From Microglena sp. YARC (Eukaryota; Chlorophyta; Chlorophyceae; Chlamydomonadales; Chlamydomonadaceae): a stretch of DNA of 64,000 nucleotides. The notes under the pieces were generated by a model. That model searched no databases, was not told the DNA's origin, and saw only the letters and a program-made list of their open reading frames with translations. Position 1 is the first letter of the stretch, and every line of letters starts with the position of its first letter. The stretch is taken from contig CM039464.1 of assembly GCA_022414725.1 (NCBI GenBank), positions 54,462,182 to 54,526,181 on the forward strand, given 5' to 3'. Shown in pieces: positions 29,101-40,905 of this stretch. The translations under genes and the position numbers were made by a program.

Positions 29101-31290
29101 GCTCCACCATATAGCTAATGAAGCTGATCACTAAGTGAACACTCAGTAGACATTAGCTATCACCAGTGTCACATTCGATTAGCTCACTCAGTACTACTAG
29201 GAGCACGTCAACATGTCACTCAGTAAAGACTAGTTGTAGGCCACCCAGAGTCTTCACCAGCAGACTAGCTACAGTCTACGCACAGCTCACTAGCTAGTTT
29301 AGCTATCCCAGTGTACGGCTCCATTACAAGTAGTTAGCTATATCCACAGTCTGCTACACTCATATGTTAGGCTAGTAACCAGCTCACAATCATTCACCAT
29401 GCTATGCACACCATGTCCACTCTAAGCTAGTGCAGCATGTAGCTCATCAGAGTAGTGATAACGCCTAGTCACGCCTGCACTCAGATAATTAGCTAAGATC
29501 CAACTACGGACACGTGCTGAAAAAACGACACTCAGGTCATAGGGTAGAGCTGACCAGTGCACCCAGTGAGCTCACTCAGTAGTCACAAGCTTAGCTATTA
29601 GCGTGCTCACAATCAGGAATCCTATACTAGTACACCAGTGCTTCACTCAGTGTAGCTAGTCCACTCAGTGCTCACTCAGTACTTAGAGTAGTCCCACAGG
29701 TTCACTCAGTACTTAGCTATCACGCATAGTGCTCACGATCAGCTAAGTTCAGCTAGTCAACTGCAAGTGCTCACTCAGTACCCTTAGCTAAGCTCACTCA
29801 TTACTCTAGCTAGTCAACAGTGCTCCGACTCAGAGTTGCTAGTCCACACCCAGTTGTTCACATCCGTCAGTTGAGTTAACATTAGTCCCAGTGTCTCACT
29901 CAGCTACTGATAGCTAGTCACCAGTATGTGCTCATCCACATTAAGTACTATTAGCTAGTCACATACTTAAGTGCAACATGATCACTCAAGTACTGGTAGC
30001 TATTCACCTGTGCTCACTCAGTCGCAAAGCCAGCTCAGTAACTATCTAGTCACCCCTAGACAGTGCTTCACTCAAAAAAGTATGTAGCTACGTCACTAGG
30101 ATCAGTGCTCACTCAGTACTTAGCTAGTCCCAACCGTGTTGCATCATCGGAAAGTACTTAGCTATCAGAGACAGCGCTCAATCAGTAGTTTAGCTAGACC
30201 TAGCAGTATCACCAAGTAATTAAGCTCCACTCACTCAGTAGTTAGGCTAGTCACCAGTGCCCACTCAGTACTTAAGCTAGTCACCCAATTGCTCACTCCC
30301 AATGACTTTAGCTCTGAAGTCACTCAGTGCTCCACTCATGCAGTACTTAGCTAGGTACACAGTGCTGACGGTCAAGTAACTCTGTCAGTGCTCACGTACG
30401 TTAACTGCATAGCCAGCTCACCAGCAGTATTTAGCTTATCACCATTTAGCCTCACTGCGTGCAGTACTTAGCTAGTCACCAGTGCTCCACTCAGTAGTTA
30501 GCTAGTTCAACCAGTCGCTCACCTCAGTATCTTAGCTAGTCAACCATTTGTGCTCACTGCTAGAGCGATACTAGCTAGTCACCATTTCTCTCATTACTTA
30601 CTATCCACCATCTCACCAGTAGTAGCTAGTCACCATGCTCACTCTCAGTTAGACTATTCACCATTCCACTCCTACTTAGCTGTCACTATGCTCATCTCTT
30701 AGTACTTCATCTAGGTCACCAGATTCTCACTCCTTACTTTAGCTTACCTTGCTCACTCATGTACTAGCTAGTCATATCCACAGTGCCTCACGTCCACTCA
30801 GTATGTTAATAGTCACCATGCTCATCATACTTACTATGTCACAGTGCTCACTCGCAACTTAGCTAGGTCACCAGCGTCAATCATATTAGCTAGCCACCAG
30901 CTCACTCTATAGTTAGCTAGTCATCCAGTCTCATCTATTAGCTATGTCACCGAGTGCTCACCTCCCATACGTTAGTAGTCACCAGTGCTCACCTATATAC
31001 AGCTAGTGCACCCTGCTCCACTCAGTACTTATCTGTCAGCATGCTCACTCAGGTGTGTTGTAGTATCTCACCCCATTCATCTCCGCTCCTCTACAGAGAC
31101 TATGCTAGTTCACCCAGTGCCACTACGCTAGTACTTAAGAGGCTCCAGTCGCTATGTATGGAGGCTCATCTCCAAGGTTAGCTTTAGTCACAGTGCTTAC
31201 CCCCGTCCGTTGACTATACTTAGCTACCACACACTGCTCACTCTAGAGTAGGCTATCAACCATTGCCACTGCAATATGTTAGCGAGTCGC
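23190..31290. repeat. 29-bp satellite array, partly very noisy
   Basis: The unit is TAGCTAGTCACCAGTGCTCA plus CTCAGTACT. Between about 24360 and 25070 copies are nearly identical. Before that, and much more from 25080 to 31290, units carry abundant single-base insertions, deletions and substitutions while the underlying period persists. About 8 kb corresponds to some 280 units. The short ORFs inside are chance. Confidence 0.9.
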
Positions 31291-31329
31291 TAATATGGCG
31301 GGCGACCTCCTCTTACTTTTTCGTTGCTT

Positions 31330-32743
31330 TTCTTGCTTCACACTCCTTCGAGCAACATATTCAGTAGACACTCACGTGTCATGAGAAGCAGATGTTGAGC
31401 AAAAAGCCCTCTATTTGTGATGTGCTCTGTTTCTGCATCAACCGAGCAGCAGGCCCTCTTAGACATACAGGATAGGACACCGTCTCCCCCCACGCCAAGT
31501 GCCATATATACTCCCGCGAACGATGCTCTCCTACACACTAGTGAGTCGACCTCTACTCGCTCCGTCTCGCTCGCAATGTCTTAAATCGTCATGCACTGAT
31601 GTTCCGTGTCCAGATGTTGAGCAAAGCCTTCTTATTGCGTATCGCTGCTGTATAATCCGACTAGGCTCTGTGAAATGCGCATAGCGTCGAGTCATGATGT
31701 GCGTACTCATGCGACAATGGACAAGTGCTCTCGTGACTTCTTGTGCATCCTCAAGCCCCTCACAGCATCGGCCAGCCCATTCTCCTGTATATTTTCATGA
31801 ATCACCAAAAATGATTGTTCGGTTGGATGGGTTGGGGCAATGTGACAGTTCCCCACCCCCAACACCCAACCCACACAAGCACCAAAGGCATATCACACGC
31901 AGTCGCATACACACAAAACCCACCGCACCCTTCTCACCCTCCACCTCTTACGCTCGGACCTGAGCCATTCTCCTATATAGTTTCAGTAACCACCAACAAT
32001 GAGTAGAAAATATGTGCGAATGGGTCAAGTCAGGGCAGTGGAACGTTAAGCCTACATGAGGGAATGACAGCCGTCCCCCAGCATTCGACATCTCAAGCCC
32101 CTCACTCTGGCCAGCCTATTCGTCTACATGTTTCATGAACACAGCAATGATTTCGGGACAGCCCCCCTCCCCCCGTCCCCGCCCCTCCACACAGCTACAC
32201 GAACTCCCTTCAACCCACCGCCACCACCACTCCACCCCTCACCCTCGGTGCTTGCCATCTCTCCTTATTAGGTCAGTGACACAGCCAATTGACGTCGGCT
32301 GATATTCGATCCCCCCCCCCCTCCACAAACCCCCCCCCCCCACACACCCACCCCCCCCCCCCCCACCCCCCCCCCACCCCCCCCTCCCCCCCCACACACC
32401 ACACACCAACCCCTTCACCCACCGCCACCCCACCTCCACCCCCCTCACCTCGCCTATCACGACCCCACATGCGTCCCATGGTATGGCGTCATGAACACAA
32501 CCATATTGAGATCCAGGGACCACGACCCCACCACCACCACTCACCACCACCACCACCACACACACAACACACAAACACAAACTCTCACCCACTCCAACCA
32601 CCACTCCACCCCTCATTCATCCGGAGAGGCTTGCCCACCTCTTCCTGTCTATGGATTTCCCTGAACACAACAATGAGTTCGGACAGCCTCACCCCCACAT
32701 CCACCCACCCACACAAAATCCCTCACCACCGCCAGCCCACTCC
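31330..32743. repeat. C-rich noisy tandem repeat bordering the gap
   Basis: A unit of roughly 150-190 bp recurs with heavy indels: CCAGCCCATTCTCCT, a GTTTCATGAACACA-like block, CAATGA, then a long CCCACCC-rich stretch. Copies are visible near 31770, 31965, 32110, 32260, 32480 and 32630. Reading frames here are meaningless. Confidence 0.75.
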
Positions 32744-33743
32744 NNNNNNNNNNNNNNNNNNNNNNNNNNNNNNNNNNNNNNNNNNNNNNNNNNNNNNNNN
32801 NNNNNNNNNNNNNNNNNNNNNNNNNNNNNNNNNNNNNNNNNNNNNNNNNNNNNNNNNNNNNNNNNNNNNNNNNNNNNNNNNNNNNNNNNNNNNNNNNNNN
32901 NNNNNNNNNNNNNNNNNNNNNNNNNNNNNNNNNNNNNNNNNNNNNNNNNNNNNNNNNNNNNNNNNNNNNNNNNNNNNNNNNNNNNNNNNNNNNNNNNNNN
33001 NNNNNNNNNNNNNNNNNNNNNNNNNNNNNNNNNNNNNNNNNNNNNNNNNNNNNNNNNNNNNNNNNNNNNNNNNNNNNNNNNNNNNNNNNNNNNNNNNNNN
33101 NNNNNNNNNNNNNNNNNNNNNNNNNNNNNNNNNNNNNNNNNNNNNNNNNNNNNNNNNNNNNNNNNNNNNNNNNNNNNNNNNNNNNNNNNNNNNNNNNNNN
33201 NNNNNNNNNNNNNNNNNNNNNNNNNNNNNNNNNNNNNNNNNNNNNNNNNNNNNNNNNNNNNNNNNNNNNNNNNNNNNNNNNNNNNNNNNNNNNNNNNNNN
33301 NNNNNNNNNNNNNNNNNNNNNNNNNNNNNNNNNNNNNNNNNNNNNNNNNNNNNNNNNNNNNNNNNNNNNNNNNNNNNNNNNNNNNNNNNNNNNNNNNNNN
33401 NNNNNNNNNNNNNNNNNNNNNNNNNNNNNNNNNNNNNNNNNNNNNNNNNNNNNNNNNNNNNNNNNNNNNNNNNNNNNNNNNNNNNNNNNNNNNNNNNNNN
33501 NNNNNNNNNNNNNNNNNNNNNNNNNNNNNNNNNNNNNNNNNNNNNNNNNNNNNNNNNNNNNNNNNNNNNNNNNNNNNNNNNNNNNNNNNNNNNNNNNNNN
33601 NNNNNNNNNNNNNNNNNNNNNNNNNNNNNNNNNNNNNNNNNNNNNNNNNNNNNNNNNNNNNNNNNNNNNNNNNNNNNNNNNNNNNNNNNNNNNNNNNNNN
33701 NNNNNNNNNNNNNNNNNNNNNNNNNNNNNNNNNNNNNNNNNNN
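32744..33743. other. Assembly gap of exactly 1000 N
   Basis: A run of 1000 undetermined bases, a standard placeholder length, so the true distance is unknown. ORFs spanning it are artefacts. Confidence 1.
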
Positions 33744-35355
33744 ATTTCGATCAGTGTTCTGGACCACCTTCGTATTTGCGTGGTGGGTGACGTGACTTGG
33801 CCCGCAGGGAAGTTAGCCCAACTCGCGATCCAGCCGTGTTTCTGCCCCGCTTCTTGCGAATGTGTCCTCCGGAATGTACGTACTGGACAGAGGCTCAGAT
33901 CCTATGACACTACGTGTCTGGGCGAGTCGCGCAGCTGAATTTCCCCTGCCCCCTCCGTGGGTCCGTTGTCAAATAAGTCCCCGCGCATTACTCTTTCATA
34001 ATCCCTACGTGGACCTGGAAATGTTGCATGTTAAGCGGACAACCGGACGTATTCGATGCTAGACGCCTGCTTGAACGGTACAGGCTCACTGAAAAGATGA
34101 ATCGCGTGAAGAATATAGAGGCAATTCCTTATTGACTCTCCTGAATGTCGGGAGCACGGAGAGAGGGCGATTTTCTCGTAGAGGGCCACGCCTTTGCAAA
34201 ATCCTCATTGATGCACCTGCCTGTCATGATCGTTGTTCAGAGATCCTGGTCGTTTCAGGAGGATGCTTTCTTGCCTGGTTCCGGGGCGATGGGAGATCTC
34301 CCATTGCTAGGTACGCCTGTCATATCAGTGCAGCCAACTGGGCGGTGGTTCCTCAGATTATTACTAGAGTGTTTTGATTGAGATTGACGTGTCGATCCAG
34401 CCCTTGAAGGTGCATGGTCGAGAGATGTCCTATGTACTGTTTTTCAGTCCATGCTTTTGACAGTTCGTACCTGCCGCGCATTTGTCAGGCGGTAAACTGT
34501 CGGAAAGTACTGTAGCAACAGTTTGCCACCAAATGTCTCATCCAAGTGCTCTGCTCATCTGCGGAATGGTCAACCGCGCGCGGCTTCCAGGTCGAATGAA
34601 TAAGTCTGGCTTCCTATTCGGAATAACTTCAGGTAGGACATAATGGTCCGCAGGACATATTGCCGGCTATTTCGAGCTGCGCACGTCATCTCAGCTCAAT
34701 CTCCGACTATTCACAATCGTCGAGAAGCATCTGCCTTTCTTTAGAGAGTGCTCAGTGGTCTCACAGTCTCGAAGCTCAGTTCAAGCTCAGCTTTTCAGTC
34801 GAGGCAGCTATCTGCCTATATTTTGAGCGGCGCTTCAGTCTCAAGCATCAATCTCATCGAGCTATGTAAAAAAAGCGAAGGTAGCGGATGCAGATAGGTA
34901 TTAGTAGAGAAAAACACTTGTCAATCATATGATTGATTCGTTTAATAAAGTATTAGCTTTCCACTTGTTGTCGCACAATAGCGGCAAGTATAGCGTTTCA
35001 AACTTCCCAATTACGTAACATTACATTAACATACAGTAAGTAGCCCTTTTACATATATAGAATTTTTGCCTGAATTTTTTTCTTCATCTCCCCATTTCCT
35101 TGATGGATTGGTGTCGTCTGCTTTTAATAATCCGAGGGCGGCAAATGCGTCATGCAGAAGACTGGGGGCAAAACTGGCACAGGGGCGCAAGGCGCAAAGG
35201 CGAGCATGGCAGCAGATGCGAGCGAGTATGGGAAGTAGTCCTTGTTACATAAGGTGGTAGTAATATAGATAAATTATATATAAGGAGCTTTATGCATCTA
35301 CGTCCTGGGGTTGTAGCTCAATGGTTGAGGTCGGGAAAGGTAAGGGCAATTTTCT
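33744..35355. repeat. Indel-rich copy of 44.87-45.90 kb
   Basis: The block order of 44870-45900 is repeated with many small indels: CAGATCCTATGACAC, CTGAATT.CCCCTGCCCC, TGTCATGATCGTT, the coiled-coil gene segment (AGCATCTGCCTT, TCGAGCTATGTAAA), TACCCTTTTACATATATAGAAT, GTGTCGTCTGCTTTT, and finally the start of the tRNA-like gene at 35308 (GGGGTTGTAGCTCAATGGTT). Similarity stops near 35355. The reading frame of the coiled-coil gene is destroyed here. Confidence 0.85.
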
Positions 35356-36386
35356 TCTTGATGAGAGTGGTCGCCGAGTTCTCTAAAACGAGTGTAAACG
35401 TAGTGGCATAAGCCCCCTCACTGCACATCCCGCCTAGACTGACAAATCCTGTGTAAGTGCTGGCGGCGGTACACATCGATCGGCCGGACATGAATAAAAG
35501 ACCGCGATCGATCCCGAAACTGCATAATGTTCCTTTTGTTTGTGTTCTCCTCTCTCTTCCTTCGAACACAGACCGACCGACATATTCCTCGCTGTTCATA
35601 AAGCAGCATCATTCATCAGCCTGGAACGTGTGACGCCATCATGGGTGACTTGGTGGTCTCATCGACAGTGTACCCCTGACAATGCGACGCAGTACATAGG
35701 GACATCGACCATGCACTTCAAAGGAGGCATGGATCGACACGCTCCACATCTCATCAAACACTTCTATCATCATCGGAGACACGCCAGTGCTTGGCACTGA
35801 TGACCAGACCGTTGCCATCCCCGCCCCGGTGAGACCCAGGCCAAGCATCCTCTGACTGTACGACCACTATGAGCGAGTGGCGAGACATCCTTGGTGTCGA
35901 GACGAATTGCATCAATATGACGTCGGTTGGGGCAGTCACGATGCATGTCACCTCGCGTCGGGTTTAACAGCAGGCGATCTAACATCCAGTCGAGCGGGAA
36001 CGGCAGGAACCGTGCAACTCGGCGCATCCAATGATCGTCAGTGTGGTTACTGCTGGCTCGGAAACAGGGTAATTGTTAAACAGCATTGGGGGCCCCGTCA
36101 CAGGAGCTTGTTACGTGCCACTGCGATATGTTACTGCACTCAGGACTTACAACAACAGGAGCTTTAATGGCACCATCCTTTTAAATGGGCACGTGTATAA
36201 GCTCTTCTACAAGTAATTATGCGACTAATGTGGCTGCATCATCTGGTGGCACTCAAGTCAGCTTACGATGTTGCGAATCGCCTGGCAAATATATTAGCAA
36301 CTAGCGCAAACATCCCTCTGCCAATTTAGCTCTCAGCTACGGAGGTGATAAACAAAATCCGTCAAAGTGACACTATCGCCTAACAA
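35356..36386. other. No gene recognised
   Basis: Overlapping ORFs of 65-96 codons occur on both strands (for example 35877-36167 plus and 35770-36027 minus), none with a recognisable motif. Given the indel-rich surroundings, coding sequence could be hidden by frame errors. Confidence 0.4.
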
Positions 36387-37360
36387 TTGCACAAGTTTTT
36401 CGGTGATAGTTATACAGCCGCTGGGGGCGGCGGGGCTGCCAGGTGGCATGATGCAGTCGGATCAACACTAGGGAAAACTGTCATAAATAATGGGATAAGT
36501 GGAACCGGAATGAGTAAATTGAACGAAAAATATTCAAACCAACATGTCAACGGGAAGAAGCGTTTTGAATTATATGGTTTTAATGATGTTCGTACCCACT
36601 GCAAACGCAATTGCAAGTTTGAGAATAAATATGAATGCAAATCAAATTCTGACAGCGGTGCTGTTTGCAAACCATTGGAGATTCAAGAAAAAATACTTGC
36701 CGAGTTCACCAAAGTCAGTAAAAAACACTTAACTGGAACAATGGGCAAATACGACTATATATGGGGCATATGAATCATACTCGGGAGTACTTGGTAGTTC
36801 TTAAGATGAGTATGTCCACCCCCCTTTACCGGGCAGTATACTTTTTGTTTTCATATCATGCATTGTGATATCAACAACTACGAAAGACACACTACATTGG
36901 GTGTAGTATAAGATGGTGTTCAACGAACCCCTATGCGTATGACGGCTTTTCTTTTGACGCCACTCGATAATCCATTTTGCTATCATACCGCAATATATGA
37001 TGCTTATACTACTTCGTCGCATACAATCGTATTGACACAAAATACGACTGGTACTAACGGTGCTAACGACAATATATATGTTAATTTTGTCTCATCATAT
37101 TCTGATGGGGACTTAACTTACCCAGTAGTCGTGGCTGGATCTGTATCAAAGGACTGGCCGGAGACAAATACAGGGTATACGGCAGGTTCACCCGATAGAC
37201 AGGTAATGTACAATACCAGTCTCAAAAATAGTGTTGATCTATTGTCTTGACACTATAGGTTACCTAATGTGCGTTACGTTGAGGTGGGAAACAACTATGT
37301 AAGTGGTTTTTTGAAAACGATAATATTCATCCAGGTAACGATGGCAACTATGGATCGTAA
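36387..37360 (+). pseudogene. SGNH/GDSL-family hydrolase, frame-broken
   Basis: The four sequence blocks of SGNH hydrolases occur in order and at sensible spacing. FGDSYTAAGGGG carries the nucleophile serine. NNGISGTG is the glycine block. GFND (in ELYGFNDVRTH) is the GxND block, and DNIHPGNDG carries the catalytic Asp and His. The family cleaves esters of lipids, sugars or sialic acids. Blocks I-III lie in one open frame (36387-36773), which begins at TTG with no nearby ATG. The middle resumes in the same frame after several stops (36933-37250). The last block is reached only after a shift in a T-run near 37302, ending at TAA 37358-37360. Whether these breaks are decay or sequencing indels cannot be told. 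Confidence 0.6.
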
Positions 37361-37379
37361 AAAGTTTTTGTCGATGTGT

Positions 37380-37580
37380 CAATAATAATGAAGAAGTCAG
37401 CTCGTGCTTGACTTGGAACTTGGCGACCGTCACCCATCGCCCGTCGAATACGTACCATAATAGCTTTCCGTTCGTACTCACGGCAGCGATGCGGTTTCCA
37501 AGTATTCGTTTCGCGATGCGCGCGATCTCGTTATGGCTCCCGTTGCACGCGCGGACGTCCTCCTCAATGTGTAGGAACAT
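37380..37580 (-). pseudogene. Possible D5-type primase-helicase N-terminal fragment
   Basis: An ATG-started frame gives about 65 meaningful residues before it runs into the opposite-strand hydrolase. The pattern is EIARIAKRILGNRIAAVS followed by LLWYVFDGRWV, which resembles the 'iA..l....y......WY.F..hrW' signature of the D5 N-terminal region in nucleocytoplasmic large DNA viruses. No D5 ATPase domain follows. If correct, it is a leftover of a viral replication gene. The match is short, so a chance resemblance remains possible. Confidence 0.35.
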
Positions 37581-37780
37581 GACCGAACAATAATAAAATG
37601 TATGTACGTGTCTTGCTGGCTGTGAAGAGGAGAATAAGGTTCGTTAAAGGGTTGCAACAGTTGTTTACACCACTTCCACGAGACGATGAGTGGCGATGAT
37701 CCATGTGATGTGACTCGACTCGACTCGACAGGTGCCGCCGTGTGTCTGCGATTCCTCTTTCATACTCCTGACATAGTTGT

Positions 37781-37800
37781 CAAGCAGAAGTCTGCTTGAG
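37781..37800. terminator. Island palindrome, copy 1
   Basis: CAAGCAGAAGTCTGCTTGAG, preceded by GATTCCTCTTTCATA and GTTGT, as at the other copies. It can fold into an 8-bp stem. It lies downstream of the helicase C-terminal remnants on the minus strand. The terminator role is inferred from position. Confidence 0.5.
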
Positions 37801-38173
37801 ACGACACATCGGAAACGCCCAAGTGTTACAGTGAATCTTTTACAAACAACATACACATTGTGTAAGACTTGACAGTTAGTTACACAGTAGTGTCTGCTGG
37901 TTGATGTGAACTGTGGTCTCCCCTCCGGTCGCCCACCCGCTCGGTTCCTCGCGGACTCCTTTGTGGGGGCTCCCCTCCGGTCGCCCCCGGTCGCTCCGCT
38001 GGGGGGGAGAGGTGAAAGGGGCTCCGCCGCTTGTTGAATACAATCCGTTGTTTGCCGATGGACTATGGCTGTACAAGGACATCTCGTGACCCGAAAGGGC
38101 AGCGGCGGCGGCGTGAGGTCCGTGCGCAGAAGACGAAGTTTCAAGAGCTCCTGCATCCGGGAGACACTCTCCG

Positions 38174-38320
38174 GGCACAGGCGGTAGTTCCTCTCCTCCT
38201 TGGTGCGCTTGCCCTTGACCTGCGCGCGCGTGGTATCGACATGGTGAGCAAGACCAAGCGCGTGCAGGTCAAATGCAAGCGCACCAAGGAGGAGAGGAAC
38301 TACCGCCTGTACCCGGAGAG
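38174..38320. repeat. Inverted repeat from helicase C-terminal sequence
   Basis: Two arms of about 60 bp (38174-38233 and 38258-38320) are near-perfect reverse complements. Both derive from the helicase segment encoding RVQVKGKRTKEERNYRL. The segment to the left (37900-38170) is a further degraded piece of the same C-terminus joined to a GGTCGCCC-rich stretch. Confidence 0.75.
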
Positions 38321-38757
38321 CTGTACATGGACAGCTCGTGGCCAGAAAGGGCAGCGGCGGCGTGCGCGTTGAGTGGCGTGAGGTCAGTGCGCAGAAGACG
38401 AAGTTTCACGAGCTCGAGCATACGGCAGACACTCTCAGGGCACAGGCGGTAGTTAATCTCCTCCTTGGTGCGCTTGCCTTTGACCTGCACCCGCTTCATC
38501 ACGCTCACCATATCCAGACCCACGGCGTTCAGGATCATCTTCACAGACTTGGACACCTTGCACAGGGCCCACCCGTCGCGAACGCCGCACGAGGCCTGGC
38601 GGAACAGCCGAGCGGTGTTTGCGTAGTCGCGGAACATCTGTGTTCCCTTGAGCTTGGCGTCGAACACCGTCATCAGGTTCGGGATGATTGTCTCAGTGTC
38701 GAACGGGGACGAAAACCCCAGAGCAGCGAGTGTCTCCTCTATCAACACGATCTTCAG
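38320..38757 (-). repeat. Duplicated helicase C-terminal segment, copy 2
   Basis: About 438 bp nearly identical to 39451-39892 and in the same orientation. On the minus strand it encodes the same block: LIEETLAALGF, KLKGTQMFRDYANTARLF, GLDMVS, NYRLCPESVCRMLELVKLRLL and ALSGHELSMYS. This copy is detached from the rest of the helicase. Confidence 0.9.
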
Positions 38758-38759
38758 AA

Positions 38760-39344
38760 GATCGGGGTGCAACGGCACGCCACGAAAGGGGCGCTGCAGC
38801 TCAGGGCACAGAAGAGATGCAAGTACTCCACGGGAACGTGGGGTATTGGCGCCTCAAGACGTTCTCGAATATCTTGCGACGTCGAGAGACCGTCTTCTCT
38901 CGCTGCTTCTCGCGCTCCTTCTCTCGGCTGCTTTCTCTTGCTCAACAACGGCAAAGATGGGGGGGTCGGGTGGCACGTCCTCGGTGCCGCAATCAAGGCT
39001 GTCGACGCCACCTGTCCACACGTACTGGAAGACGACACCTGCATCACCCGCGTCAAGTTGGTAGTACTCGTACCCAACGTCGCGACGGGGCTTGACTCGA
39101 GGGTCTCCGCGAAGGTACCGGAGCAGGACAGTCTCAGCCTCCACACAAGCACGGCGGATTAAGTACGTGGATTTGCGAATATCAACTTTGAGTTCTTCGG
39201 GGTACTGAGAAGTCGCTGAACAAAGGGATTAGACGTCCTGCCCACCTTGACGACGATCTCATCCTTCTGAATGAACTTGTGCTCAACCAACGCGTACACG
39301 ACATTGGTTGTCATGTGCGCCATGATCGCTGTCGAGCTGCTCAT
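38760..39344 (-). pseudogene. T5orf172/GIY-YIG-like nuclease, frameshifted
   Basis: From ATG at 39344 the protein reads VVYALVEHKFIQKD, then VVKVGRT and a conserved PK (TPKNSKL), the pattern of the T5orf172 branch of GIY-YIG-type domains that is common in large DNA viruses. The frame stops at 39159. The neighbouring frame picks up at once with AETVLLRYLRGDPRVKPRRD and VGYEYYQLD, the expected second half. One frameshift near 39160 therefore splits it. Further downstream is a charged tail (EQEKAAERRSARSSERRR). It sits exactly between the two direct copies of the helicase C-terminal segment. Its role, if active, would be DNA cleavage, possibly self-spread. The family assignment rests on motif pattern only. 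Confidence 0.6.
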
Positions 39345-39450
39345 ATGCTATATCCCAATGCTCGCGTTTACACCATTATTATAGGCCTGACGGCTCGTCG
39401 TCGTCAGGCTCGAAGACGTACGCGACAGGAGACGCAACGTCAACCAGGTG

Positions 39451-39892
39451 GCTGTACATGGACAGCTCGTGGCCAGAAAGGGCAGCGGCGGCGTGCGCGT
39501 TGAGTGGCGTGAGGTCAGTGCGCAGAAGACGAAGTTTCACGAGCTCGAGCATACGGCAGACACTCTCAGGGCACAGACGGTAATTTCTCTCCTCCTGAGT
39601 TCTCTTGCCCTTGACCTGCACCCGCTTCGTCACGCTCACCATATCCAGACCCACGGCGTTCAAGATCATCTTAGCCGCCTTGGACACCTTGCACAGGTCC
39701 CACCCGTCGCGAACGCCGCACGAGGCCTGGCTGAACAGCCTAGCGGTGTTTGCGTAGTCGCGGAACATCTGTGTTCCCTTCAGTTTGGTGTCGAATGCCG
39801 TCATCAGGTTCGGGATGACGGTCCGTAAGTGTCGAACGGGGACGAAAAACCCCAGAGCAGCGAGTGTCTCCTCGATCAACACGATCTTCAGC
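39451..39892 (-). repeat. Duplicated helicase C-terminal segment, copy 1
   Basis: The copy still attached to the helicase remnant. It is nearly identical to 38320-38757. The two copies flank the T5orf172-like gene as direct repeats. Confidence 0.9.
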
Positions 39893-40558
39893 AAACCTGA
39901 GTGCTCAGTCGTGTGCACGTCGGCGCCGCGCACAAGCGGGCCGCAGGATCGGGCACAGCAGGCGCGACAGGAGCCGCGCCTTCGGAGAACCGACAGCACC
40001 AGGCTTGTTCTCCAGCAGGAACGCCTCGTCGACGCGGTCGATGCCCCATGCAGAGCAGTAGCGGCTCAGGTACAGAAGGAACTTGTCGTCCTCGCTCGCG
40101 TCGTTGGCCATCACCCGCTGCTCGATAGCATCCATGAGATCCTTGCGCCGCATGGCAGTGGGCACATTGCTGAGGATGTCGGTGCCAGCGACAGGGACAA
40201 GGGGCAGGCGACGGCGACAGGGACAGCTCCGGTGATGCGGCATGCTCCACTTGCTCCTGAGCCTTGAGGACGCGCAACAGGAAGTCGCTTGTCGCCTCCA
40301 CGTCGCCCTCAGCCGGCGCGTGCACGCGGGCGGCACTGACCGCAGCGTAGCTGATGCCGAGGTCCACTCGGTGACCTGCATGCTCCAGAAGGTCGGCGAA
40401 GCAGGACACGTCGTCGAAGCTGGCGTTGTATATCTCAGCTAGAAAGTAGCTTTCAACAGTCATCTTCAGTGTCGGTGGAGCCACGGTCGCAAACAACGGG
40501 GCGAGAGCGCCACCCGAGAGCTCTTGCAGTGTGTGGTCGTCTCCACCGTCAATCGCGG

Positions 40559-40905
40559 GTACGTGCTTGACATCTAAGCAGGTTGCGAAACCTTCCATCC
40601 ACCTGCGTCATTTTTTAAGCAGTGGTGGGTAAAGTCATACTTAATTATATAGCAAAGAGTGTTTTAGAATTGTGACTTTACCCGCCACCTCTCTATCACG
40701 CGGTACGTGCTTGACATCTAAGCGGGTTGCGAAACCTTCCATCCACCTGCGTCATTTTTTAAGCAGTGGTGGGTAAAGTCATACTTAATTATATAGCAAA
40801 GAGTGTTTTAGAATTGTGACTTTACCCGCCACCTCTCTATCACGCGGTACGTGCTTGACATCTAAGCGGGTTGCAAAACCTTTCATCCACCTGCGTCATT
40901 TTTTA
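40559..40905. repeat. 145-bp tandem repeat inside the helicase
   Basis: About 2.4 copies of a unit starting GTACGTGCTTGACATCTAAG, at 40559, 40704 and 40849, also containing TCATACTTAATTATATAGCA and CTTTACCCGCCACCTCTC. The first ~40 bp of the unit is helicase coding sequence (EGFATCLDVKHVP on the minus strand), so the array arose by duplicating that spot. Confidence 0.9.

Noticed and set aside
23190..31290. Possible CRISPR-like array (29-bp repeat)
   Set aside because: The repeats are head-to-tail with no unique spacers, in a eukaryotic context; it is satellite DNA.
32289..33938. Apparent 549-codon ORF and its overlapping partners
   Set aside because: Two thirds is the N gap and the rest is C-rich noisy repeat, so there is no real reading frame.
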